Assembly (NCBI GenBank): GCA_019638595.1
Contig: JAHBTJ010000005.1
Coordinates: 62,001 to 126,000, forward strand
From: Chitinophagaceae bacterium
GTDB lineage: Bacteria; Bacteroidota; Bacteroidia; Chitinophagales; Chitinophagaceae
Reading direction: 5' to 3'
DNA length: 64,000 nt
Shown here piece after piece: positions 43,709-52,941 of the stretch. How positions within the stretch are numbered: the stretch's first letter is position 1; each line of letters starts with the position of its first letter. Position numbers and translations under genes: made by a program. The notes below the pieces were generated by a model. That model saw nothing but the letters and a program-made list of their open reading frames with translations. It was not told where the DNA came from and did no database searches.

Positions 43709-45325
43709 TTATTGGAGTTGATATTCCTGTGAAAATAAAATACTTTTAAATAACTGTTTCAATTGCGGAAGGATGGAGGCGCTGTTTCCCGATGTCTTGT
43801 AATTATCCCATTCCATCCTCCAGTTGGTTAAACTAAGGTTTCCGAGCAATATGTCATTTAAAAAAAAGTCGAAGCGTTCTGTTTTGGTGGGATTTTCAGG
43901 GAATACATAGCGAATGATCTCATCAACCAGCTTAGTTCCGTCTCCGGGATCGGAAATATTTTCAGGATTGTTTATCCAGGCTAACAGGTCAAACGTTACA
44001 TAGAAATACCCATTTGCCAGAATACGCCTGTTTTCCAGTATCATCCTGGGTAGTGTATAACGGATCACCAGTGTGGAGGTATTTATCCAAAGCCTGTCGT
44101 AATCCGGTTCTCTGTAATAAGCCGGATAGCCTGCTACGTTGTCCGGGTGGAACAATTTAAAACCAGCGCCGTCCATAAAAAAGCCCTGTATCGCTTCCCT
44201 GTAAAAATCCTGGTAATGATTGAAGGTGTTAGTAACTGCATCCGGTGGCTGGATATTAAAAAAACGCATGGTTCCAAATAACAGGTCTGCGGGTGATTTG
44301 ATCTGGCTGCCGATGATCTCGTCTTTTTTATTATCATCGTCTTCGTCATAAAAATGTTTGCTTTTCAACAGGCGCTTTATCACCTCTTTCAACTCATAGT
44401 TTTCATTTCTTAATTGCGTTGCCAGGGGAGTAATGATCTGCGTTTCTATTTCATCATCAATTTTTCTGTTAACAAAAAAGCGATACAATTTTCTGCAAAT
44501 ATTTTTCGAAACTTCTTCCTGCGCGAACACAAGATCAACGAATTGCTGTACTTCTGTATATATTCCTTCAGAAGTAGTGGCACTGTGGATCGTTGTATTT
44601 TGAAAAGCATCGCCAAAAAACTTATCATCGCGGTTATGTTTTGAAATATCTACTGTGCAAACCCTTAAACCGGTTTCACTATCGGCTACTTCGTTATTCT
44701 TTGCCCAACGGAACCCGGTAAAGATCTTTGCGGCTTCTTTAATGTCATTTTCTGAATAATTGCGAACTCCTTCACGCGTTGTTTTACCAATAGTGAACAT
44801 CTCAAGAAATTCACGTGCAAAGTTTTCATTAGGGTCGGTGCGGGTATTATACCCTCCATCCAGGTAAATAAGCATGGAATTATTAAAGCACATCTTATAA
44901 GCGAGTGTTTTAAAGTTTCCCAGGCCGTAGTATTCAATTAGTTTCAGGTAGTCGTAGTATAATTCGGAATCTACGTTTTCATAGGTAGTGATCCATGTCT
45001 GGTGTAAGAAAAGTATCATCTTGTGTAAAATAGTGTTATCACGCCTGGCATTATCAAGCCACCAGCTTACTACAAAACGTTTTAGCAGGTTTTCGGTAGA
45101 GTTGCTGGATGAAGAATAATTATCAACCCAGGTCTTGCCGGTAAGATAATCAATAGGTTTGGTGGTAATGGGTTGTATGTCCAGCAGGGCAGTTACCGCT
45201 TCATCAGGTATCATAGCAGCATATGCTTCGATCATAGCCCGCGTTGGGCCAAAAGTAGTTCTGCGTAATAAATGAGCAGCTTTTCGGGTGCCTAATACAC
45301 CGTTGGATGGATTTAGTGATGCCAT
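43709..45325 (-). CDS. DUF1800 domain protein
   Basis: A 538-residue protein of the DUF1800 family. Typical segments: KAAHLLRRTTFGPTRAMIEA at the start, LFLHQTWITTYENVDSELYY, NENFAREFLEMFTIG and ADLLFGTMRFF. Unlike most relatives it shows no N-terminal signal peptide, since the family domain begins at residue 12; an upstream start could be missed, but no good one is visible. It forms an operon with the DUF1501 gene downstream (19 bp). The pair is often found together with secretion of surface proteins; the biochemical role is unknown. Confidence 0.88.
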   Translation of the reverse strand: MASLNPSNGVLGTRKAAHLLRRTTFGPTRAMIEAYAAMIPDEAVTALLDIQPITTKPIDYLTGKTWVDNYSSSSNSTENLLKRFVVSWWLDNARRDNTILHKMILFLHQTWITTYENVDSELYYDYLKLIEYYGLGNFKTLAYKMCFNNSMLIYLDGGYNTRTDPNENFAREFLEMFTIGKTTREGVRNYSENDIKEAAKIFTGFRWAKNNEVADSETGLRVCTVDISKHNRDDKFFGDAFQNTTIHSATTSEGIYTEVQQFVDLVFAQEEVSKNICRKLYRFFVNRKIDDEIETQIITPLATQLRNENYELKEVIKRLLKSKHFYDEDDDNKKDEIIGSQIKSPADLLFGTMRFFNIQPPDAVTNTFNHYQDFYREAIQGFFMDGAGFKLFHPDNVAGYPAYYREPDYDRLWINTSTLVIRYTLPRMILENRRILANGYFYVTFDLLAWINNPENISDPGDGTKLVDEIIRYVFPENPTKTERFDFFLNDILLGNLSLTNWRMEWDNYKTSGNSASILPQLKQLFKSILFSQEYQLQ

Positions 45326-45571
45326 TCTTATTGCAATAATGAATTAAAACAGTAGCAAGTAGTGCCCAATTTTTGAGATACTCAAAAGGTCAACAGGATT
45401 TTCAGAAGATAAGAGTTGAATTCAATAAATGATCGCTAAGCACGCATTTTTTAACAAAAATCAGACCAATTGGGGGTGCTGACGTTCGCTGTAAAATAAA
45501 AAACAGATGCATACTTTATATCTGCATAAAGTTCAATATAAACAGGAATGGTAATAAAAGAAGTAAGCATT

Positions 45572-45982
45572 CTATTTTTTCATTGCTTCAAATGCTTCCC
45601 TGCCAAGATAAATTTTTCCTTCATATACGGCTGTTATTGCCTGGAGTAAATCGTCGGCTACATGGTGCTTTACAACATATCCCTTTGCTCCTGCCTCTAT
45701 CATTTTTTTTATATAAAAAGCCGAATTGTGCAAAGACACGGCTATTACTTTTACTAAAGGATATTCTGCTGTTATTGTCCTGGTGGTTTCTATGCCCGAA
45801 GTTTTTTTCATGTTAATATCCATCAATACAATATCCGGGTGAAACTCGGCTATCGCTTTTATTGTTTCATTGCCATCAGCACATGTGGCTACTACCTGGA
45901 TGTTTCTTTGTTCGCCCAGGAACATTGCCCAGGCGTTTCTCACTTCGGGATGGTCGTCTGCGATCACAACTCTTATCATCAT
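45572..45982 (-). CDS. Stand-alone response-regulator receiver domain
   Basis: A receiver domain of the NarL/FixJ type, 136 residues. The phosphorylation site is intact: acidic pair D9/D10, phospho-acceptor D55 (LMDINMKK), switch serine S83 (VSLHNS) and K105 (GYVVKHH). The reading frame stops after the sixth helix (YLGREAFEAMKK), where NarL-type regulators continue into a LuxR-type DNA-binding domain; no such domain can be read in any frame downstream. It is therefore a single-domain receiver, or a regulator that lost its output domain. No histidine kinase gene is near it. Confidence 0.88.
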   Translation of the reverse strand: MMIRVVIADDHPEVRNAWAMFLGEQRNIQVVATCADGNETIKAIAEFHPDIVLMDINMKKTSGIETTRTITAEYPLVKVIAVSLHNSAFYIKKMIEAGAKGYVVKHHVADDLLQAITAVYEGKIYLGREAFEAMKK

Positions 45983-46102
45983 CGGGTACTCTTTGTGGTA
46001 TTTACTAGCACAATATTCGTAGAAATACGAGTAAAAACCCTGACGAGAGCAGGAAAAGCAGTGAAATTTTTAATTAATTGATGAATGTTAACAATAGTTG
46101 AT

Positions 46103-48511
46103 CTATGTAAGACTTAGATCCAGCACCTGTTGCATTGTTTTTACATAATGAAACCTGATACCTTTGATGAAATCCGAATTAATTTCCTGCACGTCTTTTT
46201 CGTTTTGCCAGCAAAGAATCACCTCTTTCATGCCAGCTCTTTTTGCGGCAAGTATCTTTTCTTTTATTCCTCCTACCGGTAATACCTGGCCCCTTAGTGT
46301 AATTTCTCCCGTCATTGCAAGATAAGGCTTTACTTTCCGACCCGTTAACGCCGATGCAATAGCTGTCATCATGGTAATGCCGGCGCTGGGACCGTCTTTT
46401 GGGGTAGCCCCCTCCGGTACATGCACATGTATATTTTTCTTTTGAAATACTTCCGGGTCAATGCCATATTTTTTAGCGTTGGCCTGTAAATAAGTAAAAG
46501 CGGTGGAAGCGCTTTCTTTCATTACGTTCCCCAGGTTGCCTGTTAAGCGCAATTCTCCTTTCCCGTCGCTTTGGGTGGTTTCTATAAATAAAATGTCTCC
46601 ACCTACATAGGTCCATGCAAGCCCAACGGCTACCCCCGGCATGTTGGCTATTTTGTATAACTCGTTGCTATAGCGGGGTTTGCCTAAAATTTTTTCTACA
46701 TCTTTAGCCGTAAGCGTTGGCTTTAACTTATTTTTTAATGCATATTCCCTGGCCTGCGAGCGCATGATGGATGCGAGTTGCCTGTCCAGTTCACGCACTC
46801 CACTTTCGCGCGTGTATTCTTCAATGATCTTTTCCAGAACAGCATCGCTGATTTTAAAATTTACATTTTTCAATCCATGCATTTCTTTTTGTTTGGGCAA
46901 AAGATGGCGCTTGGCGATCTGGATCTTCTCTTCAACGGCGTATCCGTTCAGGTCAATTATTTCAAGCCTGTCCCTGAGGGCCGGTTGTATATGCTGTATA
47001 TCGTTCGCTGTAGCTATAAATAATACCTTGCTCAGGTCGTACTCCAGTTCCAGGTAGTTATCGTAAAATGTATGGTTTTGCTCCGGGTCCAGTACTTCCA
47101 GCAAAGCTGAAGACGGATCGCCCCTGAAGTCGTTGCCCACTTTATCAATCTCATCGAGTATAATTACAGGGTTAGAAGACTTTATTTTCCTGATGGACTG
47201 CAGGATCCTTCCGGGCATTGCACCGATATATGTTTTGCGATGTCCCCTTATTTCGCTCTCATCGCGCAGGCCTCCCAGGCTAAGTCTTACATATTTCCTG
47301 TTTAAAGCCGAAGCAATACTTCTGCCCAAAGAGGTTTTTCCGATGCCGGGTGGTCCAACAAAACAAAGAATAGGGCTTTTCATATCGCCCTTCAGCTTTA
47401 GCACGGCAAGGTATTCAAGCAGGCGCTCTTTTATTTTGTTCATGCCGTAATGATCGCGATCCAGTATTTTTTTTGCTTTTGGCAGATCATAAGAATCTGT
47501 AGTGCCTTCATCCCACGGAAGTTCCAGCATCAGTTCCAGGTGATTATATACTACCGAGTAGTCGGGGGTGGACACATGCATCCGCTCCAGTTTCTCTATT
47601 CCCTTTAAAAACATTTCTTTGGCGGCATCCGGCCATTTTTTGCTTTCTGATTTTTTGATCATTTCCCTGATCTGCCGCTCATTGGTATCGCCTCCCAGCT
47701 CTTCCTTTATACTTTTTAGCTGCTGTTGCAGAAAGTATTCTTTTTGTTGTTTATCGAGCTCGGTTTTGGTTTTGGTAGTGAGCTGGTTTTTCAGTTCGGC
47801 AAACTGCAGTTCCCGGTTCAGGATATGCATCAGCTTTTCCGCTCTTATTTTAATATCGTTGATCTCAAGCAGCTCCTGCTTTTCTTTAAGATCGCTGTTT
47901 ACATTGCTGCTTACAAAATGTATAAGGAAGGATGGGTTTTCAATGTTTTTCAGAATAACAGATGCTTCCGAAGGCATATTGGGAGAAAGCAATATGATCT
48001 GCCCTGCCAGGTCTTTAATAGAACTTACCGTTGCCGCAAAGTGCTGATCGTCTTCAATATTGATCTTTTCTTCTTCCAGCAATTGTATGGATGCCCTGAA
48101 ATAGGGATCTTCGGCAGTAATGGTATTGATGCTGAATCTTTTTTTGCCCTGTATAATGATGGTAGTGCCGCCATCGGGCATTTTTATAAGCTTAATAATC
48201 TTTGCCGCCGTACCGGTATTTTCCAGATCATTTATACTAGGGTCTTCTATGGTACTGTCTTTTTGCGCTACTACTCCTACCAATTTGTCAGTTTTATAAG
48301 CGTCGTTAACAGCTTTTATGGAACGGTCCCTGCCTACGGTTATAGGTAACACCACTCCGGGAAATAATACCGTATTTCTTAATGGCAGTAAGGGCAGGTC
48401 GGTTGGAATGCTACTCTCATCGGGGCTTTCACTGTCTTCTTCATTCAAGGGGATAATGGGCATGAATTCCATTTCATCTTCCGGCTTTAAATACAAATCG
48501 GTTCTTTTCAT
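46103..48511 (-). CDS. lon: ATP-dependent protease Lon
   Basis: Cytosolic quality-control protease of 802 residues, normal length. Order: N-terminal substrate-binding domain (about 38-240, [19 protein letters not shown]), coiled-coil linker (about 245-340), AAA+ domain with Walker [12 protein letters not shown] and Walker [11 protein letters not shown], and C-terminal peptidase domain with catalytic S709 (KDGPSAGIT) and K752 ([11 protein letters not shown]). It degrades misfolded and some regulatory proteins. No specific heat-shock promoter element is recognisable upstream; a terminator for the preceding barrel gene lies at 48608-48638. Confidence 0.96.
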   Translation of the reverse strand: MKRTDLYLKPEDEMEFMPIIPLNEEDSESPDESSIPTDLPLLPLRNTVLFPGVVLPITVGRDRSIKAVNDAYKTDKLVGVVAQKDSTIEDPSINDLENTGTAAKIIKLIKMPDGGTTIIIQGKKRFSINTITAEDPYFRASIQLLEEEKINIEDDQHFAATVSSIKDLAGQIILLSPNMPSEASVILKNIENPSFLIHFVSSNVNSDLKEKQELLEINDIKIRAEKLMHILNRELQFAELKNQLTTKTKTELDKQQKEYFLQQQLKSIKEELGGDTNERQIREMIKKSESKKWPDAAKEMFLKGIEKLERMHVSTPDYSVVYNHLELMLELPWDEGTTDSYDLPKAKKILDRDHYGMNKIKERLLEYLAVLKLKGDMKSPILCFVGPPGIGKTSLGRSIASALNRKYVRLSLGGLRDESEIRGHRKTYIGAMPGRILQSIRKIKSSNPVIILDEIDKVGNDFRGDPSSALLEVLDPEQNHTFYDNYLELEYDLSKVLFIATANDIQHIQPALRDRLEIIDLNGYAVEEKIQIAKRHLLPKQKEMHGLKNVNFKISDAVLEKIIEEYTRESGVRELDRQLASIMRSQAREYALKNKLKPTLTAKDVEKILGKPRYSNELYKIANMPGVAVGLAWTYVGGDILFIETTQSDGKGELRLTGNLGNVMKESASTAFTYLQANAKKYGIDPEVFQKKNIHVHVPEGATPKDGPSAGITMMTAIASALTGRKVKPYLAMTGEITLRGQVLPVGGIKEKILAAKRAGMKEVILCWQNEKDVQEINSDFIKGIRFHYVKTMQQVLDLSLT

Positions 48512-48607
48512 AATCTTTATTCAAGGTCAATATGACATCTTTTGCAGGTTTTCTAACTTCCAAAATACAAACTATCTAATTTGTCAAGTATAGTGCCAGT
48601 AAAAAAC

Positions 48608-48638
48608 AAAAACCCGGATGTTTTATACATCCGGGTTT
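48608..48638 (-). terminator. Intrinsic terminator after the outer-membrane barrel gene
   Basis: A perfect 13-bp stem (AAAACCCGGATGT, 48608-48620, pairing with 48626-48638) and 5-nt loop. Read on the minus strand it is followed by TTTTTGTTTTT. It separates the barrel gene from lon. Confidence 0.85.
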
Positions 48639-48660
48639 TATTGAGTTTTTTTATCATTTA

Positions 48661-49257
48661 TCACAGTGCAAATCCTACCCCCAGTTGTATTGCCTGGCTT
48701 TTCCAGCTATCCTGTTTGTCAATATCGTTCAATTCGGATAGTCCAATCGCGTATCTCCCATAAATTCTCAGCCGGAGGAGGTTGATCTGCGCGCCGCCTA
48801 CCATGGCAAAATCTCCTTTTTTAAAAGCATCTCCTCCATTTTCCAGCAAGGTTCGTTGTTTGTTCATCAGCACGCTGAACTGTGGTCCGGCCTGCAGGGT
48901 AAAGAAAGAAACGGGCCGGAAAGAAAGCATAAGGGGAATGCTCAGGTAATTTAGTTTCACATCTTTTAATTCATGCGAAGAGATTTTATAGATGTCTTCG
49001 AATTCCCTGGAGGTAGTAGTATTGCTCTGGCTGAACATTACTTCAGGCTGGATACCCCATTTTTTAGTGAGCATGATCTCGGGGGCAACGCCTAAATGAT
49101 ACCCAAGTTGAAATTCATCATTAAAAGATTTTCCGTCCAGCTTTCCCATATTGGCTCCCGCATGTAAAGCAAGCCTGAAGCCCTGTGCGAAAGAAGAGGA
49201 TGAAGAAATAATGAAGAACAGGCATACAAATGCCAAAATTGATGAGATACGTTTCAT
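48661..49257 (-). CDS. Outer-membrane beta-barrel protein (PorT-like)
   Basis: A small outer-membrane protein of about 198 residues with a clear signal peptide (MKRISSILAFVCLFFIISSS ending SSFAQG). Mature segments LALHAGANMGKL, YLSIPLMLSFRPVSFFTLQAGPQ (key part YLSIPLML) and the C-terminal AIQLGVGFAL fit eight-stranded barrels of the outer-membrane-beta-barrel/PorT group. Role unknown. A longer reading from 49302 adds 15 residues; 49257 begins the signal peptide. Its 5' leader contains an inverted repeat that ends next to the start codon. Confidence 0.85.
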   Translation of the reverse strand: MKRISSILAFVCLFFIISSSSSFAQGFRLALHAGANMGKLDGKSFNDEFQLGYHLGVAPEIMLTKKWGIQPEVMFSQSNTTTSREFEDIYKISSHELKDVKLNYLSIPLMLSFRPVSFFTLQAGPQFSVLMNKQRTLLENGGDAFKKGDFAMVGGAQINLLRLRIYGRYAIGLSELNDIDKQDSWKSQAIQLGVGFAL

Positions 49258-49260
49258 TGT

Positions 49261-49312
49261 GAGGGGTTTTGATATGCTGAAAATAATCGAATTTGATGCC
49301 ATGTAACCCCTC
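49261..49312 (-). promoter_or_regulatory. Inverted repeat in the leader of the barrel gene
   Basis: GAGGGGTT (49261-49268) pairs with AACCCCTC (49305-49312) around a 36-nt loop, ending 3 nt from the start codon at 49257. In RNA it could hide or expose the start region. Further upstream, GATTGTCC occurs twice with a 10-bp period (49359-49366 and 49369-49376), a possible protein-binding site. Both are observations; no regulator is known. Confidence 0.35.
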
Positions 49313-49385
49313 GGTTTCAGAGTAATTTGTTAATCAAAACACAGGGAAATGTTATTTTGATTGTCCACGATTGTCCTTCAGTCAA

Positions 49386-50633
49386 TCACGCAAGCTCGAT
49401 CACGGTGATCTCCGGTAAAATGCCTACCCGCCCCGGGTAACCGATAAACCCGTACCCGCGGTTTACGTATAATTTTTGAGCGCCTTCCTCATACAACCCG
49501 GCCCACTGCTTGTAAACATATTGAACAGGGCTCCATTTAAATCCCGGCATTTCAACTCCAAACTGCATGCCGTGTGTGTGCCCGCTCAGCGTAAGATCAA
49601 TATCTCCGTAAGAAGGTCTTACCTCGGCGTCCCAGTGGCTGGGGTCGTGGCTCATTAGTATTTTAAAAGGATATTTTTCCGTGCCTGCATATGCTTCATT
49701 CAGCCTGCCGTATTTAGGAAAGTTAGCTTTGGCTCCCCAGTTCTCAATACCCAGCAATGCAATCTGTTCTCCCTCTTTCTCCAGTATCACATGCTCGTTC
49801 ATCAGCAGCCGCCATCCCATTTCATTTTGAACCTGCTTTAGCAATTCCAGGTTTTCCGCCTTGGCTTCCGGGCTGGGCCAGGTCCTGTAGTCGCCGTAAT
49901 CATGGTTGCCGAGGGTGCTGAATACTCCCATGGGAGCACTGAGTTTAGAAAAGATATCGGCGTAATTGGTTATCTCTGCCGTATGATCATTTACCAGGTC
50001 GCCCGTAAATAGTATAATGTCCGCCTGCTGATCCATGATCAGTTGAATACCCCGCGCTACCGCGCTTTTATCTGTAAAGCTGCCGGAGTGAATATCGGAA
50101 ATGTGTACCATTTTCAGTCCCCTGAAGGCTTTAGGCAGGTTGGGAAAACCAAGCCTGATTTTTTTTACCTGGTAACTGTATTTGTTGGTGAAGCCATACA
50201 GCATAGCAGTCATCAATCCTCCCCCAATTGCCAGCCCCAGCCAGCTCATAAAGGCAGAGCGGGATATTCCTGCAGCTTTAAAGGGTTCTCCGTGAATGTA
50301 TTGATAAAACAGTTTACCCCCTGCCCACTGCAATACCCGGCGCAGATCATCTGCCAGCAAAAATATAACGGTAATAGCTTTTGAAAGGAACAGGCCTATC
50401 AGTGTGGCGAACAGGTAGGTTCGTATATTTTTGGGCCAGTTGTCGAGGTTGGTATATGGTAAAGCTACCATTGCTATAACTGCCAGCGAACTGATTGCCC
50501 AGTATATGCCAAATACTGTAAAACGGACTTTAGGCGAAGCGGATTGAACTGCGATTTTTACCGCCTGGAAAACATACAGGTCAATCAGCAGCATTACAAT
50601 TATAAGTATCCACGAACCGGTAAAACGACGCAT
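49386..50633 (-). CDS. Membrane-anchored metallophosphoesterase
   Basis: A 415-residue protein: about four N-terminal membrane helices (residues 5-165, such as WILIIVMLLIDLYVFQAV), then a calcineurin-like phosphoesterase domain with all motifs in order: HISDIHSGS, FTGDLVNDH, TLGNHDYGDY, MSHDPSHWD and LSGHTHGMQFG. Relatives such as YkuE/YaeI-type enzymes act on phospholipid or lipid-A precursors (YkuE acts at the cell wall); the exact substrate is unknown. The catalytic domain likely faces the cytosol or periplasm depending on the helix count, which cannot be settled by eye. Confidence 0.9.
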   Translation of the reverse strand: MRRFTGSWILIIVMLLIDLYVFQAVKIAVQSASPKVRFTVFGIYWAISSLAVIAMVALPYTNLDNWPKNIRTYLFATLIGLFLSKAITVIFLLADDLRRVLQWAGGKLFYQYIHGEPFKAAGISRSAFMSWLGLAIGGGLMTAMLYGFTNKYSYQVKKIRLGFPNLPKAFRGLKMVHISDIHSGSFTDKSAVARGIQLIMDQQADIILFTGDLVNDHTAEITNYADIFSKLSAPMGVFSTLGNHDYGDYRTWPSPEAKAENLELLKQVQNEMGWRLLMNEHVILEKEGEQIALLGIENWGAKANFPKYGRLNEAYAGTEKYPFKILMSHDPSHWDAEVRPSYGDIDLTLSGHTHGMQFGVEMPGFKWSPVQYVYKQWAGLYEEGAQKLYVNRGYGFIGYPGRVGILPEITVIELA

Positions 50634-50698
50634 AGTGATTTGAGATTTTATATTTTATAATATCCGCCCCGGTCTACACAGGGTAGCACTGCATCTGC

Positions 50699-51208
50699 TT
50701 AAAACCTAATAAACTCATCCAGTTGTTCATTGATCACCTTAAGGGTGCCGGCATCTATGGTATCGTCTCCATTCAATAATTTGTTCACTACAGATATTGG
50801 GAGCTTGTTATGATGAACATGCATTTTTAAATAATGTAATACCCCTGTTAAATGCTCCATTCCCCTTAAATTGCCCGCCCTTCCTGTAGAAATACCGGTA
50901 AGCAAAGCTTTTTTACCCCACCATACCTTTTCAATGTCGGTATGATCCATCATAGCTTTCAATACCCCCGGGAAGCTGCCATTGTACTCAGGTGTAACAA
51001 ATATGATTTTTTTACTGGGGATCAGTACTTCTTTTTCCAGTTGCCGCAGGGCGTCATTCCGGCTATTCACATCCATTCCTTCTAAAGTAACAAAGCGGGC
51101 ATTCACGCCTTTTTCCTTTAACAGGCGGTAATACAGCCTGGCTACTCTTATAGTATTGCTCCCCGGTCGGTTGGTACCTGAAATAACAGTATATATATCT
51201 GAAGACAT
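50699..51208 (-). CDS. NAD(P)H-dependent FMN reductase-type flavoprotein
   Basis: A cytosolic flavodoxin-fold reductase of about 169 residues. The FMN-phosphate loop is visible as ISGTNRPGSNT, and the FMN-binding VTPEYNGSFPGVLKAMMDH is the classical second motif of the NADPH-dependent FMN reductase family; LTGISTGRAGNLRG is also typical. Such enzymes reduce flavins, quinones, chromate or azo dyes; substrate not predictable. The start at 51208 (MSSDIYTVISG) matches the family; 51226 is an alternative. A consensus -7 box lies at 51293-51300. Confidence 0.88.
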   Translation of the reverse strand: MSSDIYTVISGTNRPGSNTIRVARLYYRLLKEKGVNARFVTLEGMDVNSRNDALRQLEKEVLIPSKKIIFVTPEYNGSFPGVLKAMMDHTDIEKVWWGKKALLTGISTGRAGNLRGMEHLTGVLHYLKMHVHHNKLPISVVNKLLNGDDTIDAGTLKVINEQLDEFIRF

Positions 51209-51292
51209 ATCTGGTGCGATGTGCATGAATTGTTCTGCCGAAACTGTATTTTTGTTAACAGGTCCGGGTTGCCGTTTTAATCAACCTGGGCA

Positions 51293-51300
51293 CAAAGATA
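51293..51300 (-). promoter_or_regulatory. Candidate -7 box of the FMN reductase gene
   Basis: Minus-strand TATCTTTG, a perfect consensus match about 85 bp upstream of the start at 51208. No clear -33 element. Confidence 0.4.
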
Positions 51301-51352
51301 AATTTGTTTTCCTTCAGGAACAGTAATTTATAAATCAACAGAATTATTTTAC

Positions 51353-52033
51353 ATGCATTTTACATATTACGGTCATTCCTGTTTTGCAGTAGAGATAAAA
51401 GGAAAGAATATCCTGTTCGATCCCTTTGTTACCTATAATGAGCTTGCCAAAAATGTGGATGTGGATACAATAGAGGCTGATTATATTTTTTTATCGCATG
51501 GGCATGAGGATCATATAGCCGATTGCATAAGCATAGCCAAAAGAACCGGGGCCAAAGTGGTTTGCAGTTGGGAAATTCATGTGTGGCTGAATAACCAGGG
51601 CATTTCCAATACGCATCCCATGAACACAGGCGGTAAATGGGCGTTCGACTTTGGCACGGTAAAATGCGTGGTGGCTCATCATTCGAGCGGCCTGCCCGAT
51701 GGCAGCTATGGCGGCAGCCCTATGGGTTTTGTATTTACCAGCGAACAGGGCAATTTTTATTATGCCGGCGATACCGCTTTAACGCTGGATATGCAACTGA
51801 TACCCCAGTATGCCGCGCTTAATTTTGCCGTACTGCCTATAGGCGATAATTTTACGATGGACGCTAAAGACGCCGTGCAGGCAGCAAGGTTTGTTCAGTG
51901 CCATAAAATAATAGGAGTGCATTACGATACTTTTGGATTTATTAAAATTGACCATGAAAAAGCCGTTCATTTGTTTGCCGAACAGGGATTAAAACTTTTT
52001 CTGTTACAACCAGGAGAAACTACAGACATTTGA
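51353..52033 (+). CDS. UPF0173 metal-dependent hydrolase
   Basis: A cytosolic metallo-beta-lactamase-fold protein of 226 residues of the UPF0173 (YtkL-like) family. Metal-ligand motifs: YYGHSCFAVEI at the start, LSHGHEDHIADC (HxHxDH), AHHSSGLPDGSYGGSPMGF and YYAGDTALTLDM. Length and motif order match family members closely. Substrate unknown. The parA promoter overlaps its stop codon, so parA is probably transcribed separately although the genes are only 84 bp apart. Confidence 0.92.
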   Translation: MHFTYYGHSCFAVEIKGKNILFDPFVTYNELAKNVDVDTIEADYIFLSHGHEDHIADCISIAKRTGAKVVCSWEIHVWLNNQGISNTHPMNTGGKWAFDFGTVKCVVAHHSSGLPDGSYGGSPMGFVFTSEQGNFYYAGDTALTLDMQLIPQYAALNFAVLPIGDNFTMDAKDAVQAARFVQCHKIIGVHYDTFGFIKIDHEKAVHLFAEQGLKLFLLQPGETTDI

Positions 52034-52060
52034 AAAGGGGAGAATAATAGTCTACATTTG
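52029..52060 (+). promoter_or_regulatory. parA promoter (-33 and -7 elements)
   Basis: TTTG at 52029-52032, a 20-bp spacer and TACATTTG at 52053-52060: both elements match the Bacteroidota housekeeping consensus (TTTG, 19-21 bp, TAnnTTTG). The expected start of transcription is near 52066, leaving a leader of about 50 nt before parA. Confidence 0.75.
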
Positions 52061-52073
52061 CCATTTTGGCAAA
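52057..52073. promoter_or_regulatory. Inverted repeat over the parA transcription start
   Basis: TTTGCCA (52057-52063) and TGGCAAA (52067-52073) around TTT. It overlaps the -7 box and the expected start site, where an operator would sit. An autoregulator such as ParA or ParB could bind it, but that is inference. Confidence 0.45.
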
Positions 52074-52116
52074 AGCGATTAAAAGCTTGAATAGGTAAAT
52101 TTTTACGTTATAACTC

Positions 52117-52941
52117 ATGGCAAGAATTATTGGGATAGCCAATCAGAAAGGTGGAGTAGGGAAAACCACAACAGCTATTAACCTGGCAGCAAGTTTGGCG
52201 GTGCTCGAAAAAAAGACTTTGCTGGTAGACGCGGATCCGCAGGCAAACAGCACTACGGGCACAGGATTTGATCTGCACAATGTGCAGAAAAGCCTGTATG
52301 ATTGTATGGTGAATGATACACCTGCACGGGATGTGATATTGAAAACGGAAATTCCCAACCTGGATGTAGTTCCATCACACATAGACCTGGTGGGGGCCGA
52401 AATAGAAATGATCAATTATCCCAACAGGGAGAATGTGCTCAAATATATTCTTGATCCCGTACGCAATGATTACGATTTTATCATTATAGATTGTTCCCCG
52501 TCGCTGGGTTTAATAACGGTAAATGCGCTTACCGCCGCCAATAGCGTGGTAGTACCGGTGCAAACAGAGTTTTTTGCGTTGGAAGGACTGGGGAAATTAT
52601 TAAATACTATAAAGATAGTGCAGAGCCGCCTGAATCCTGAACTGGTAATTGAAGGCATTTTAATGACAATGTACGACGGGCGGCTGCGTTTGTGCAACCA
52701 GGTAGTAAATGAAGTAAGGCAGCATTTTGAAGAAATGGTTTTTGATACTATTATACACCGCAATACACGCCTGAGCGAGGCGCCGAGTGTGGGCAAGCCT
52801 GCTATTTTATACGATGCGGAAAGCAAAGGCTCGATCAATTACCTTAACCTGGCCAAGGAAATTCTGCAGCGCAATAACATGACAAAAATATCGCAGGAAG
52901 AAAGAATATTAACCCTTGACAATGAGCAGCACTCCGAATAA
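52117..52941 (+). CDS. parA: Chromosome-partitioning ATPase ParA
   Basis: Cytosolic ATPase of 274 residues, Soj/ParA type, which drives segregation of the replication-origin region with ParB. The deviant Walker A motif [14 protein letters not shown] with its signature lysine is at residues 10-23, Walker B-like [11 protein letters not shown] follows, and [12 protein letters not shown] is the third nucleotide motif. The short N-terminus fits the chromosomal rather than the plasmid class. The stop codon overlaps the start of parB by about 20 bp, so the two are translated from one mRNA. Confidence 0.96.
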   Translation: MARIIGIANQKGGVGKTTTAINLAASLAVLEKKTLLVDADPQANSTTGTGFDLHNVQKSLYDCMVNDTPARDVILKTEIPNLDVVPSHIDLVGAEIEMINYPNRENVLKYILDPVRNDYDFIIIDCSPSLGLITVNALTAANSVVVPVQTEFFALEGLGKLLNTIKIVQSRLNPELVIEGILMTMYDGRLRLCNQVVNEVRQHFEEMVFDTIIHRNTRLSEAPSVGKPAILYDAESKGSINYLNLAKEILQRNNMTKISQEERILTLDNEQHSE

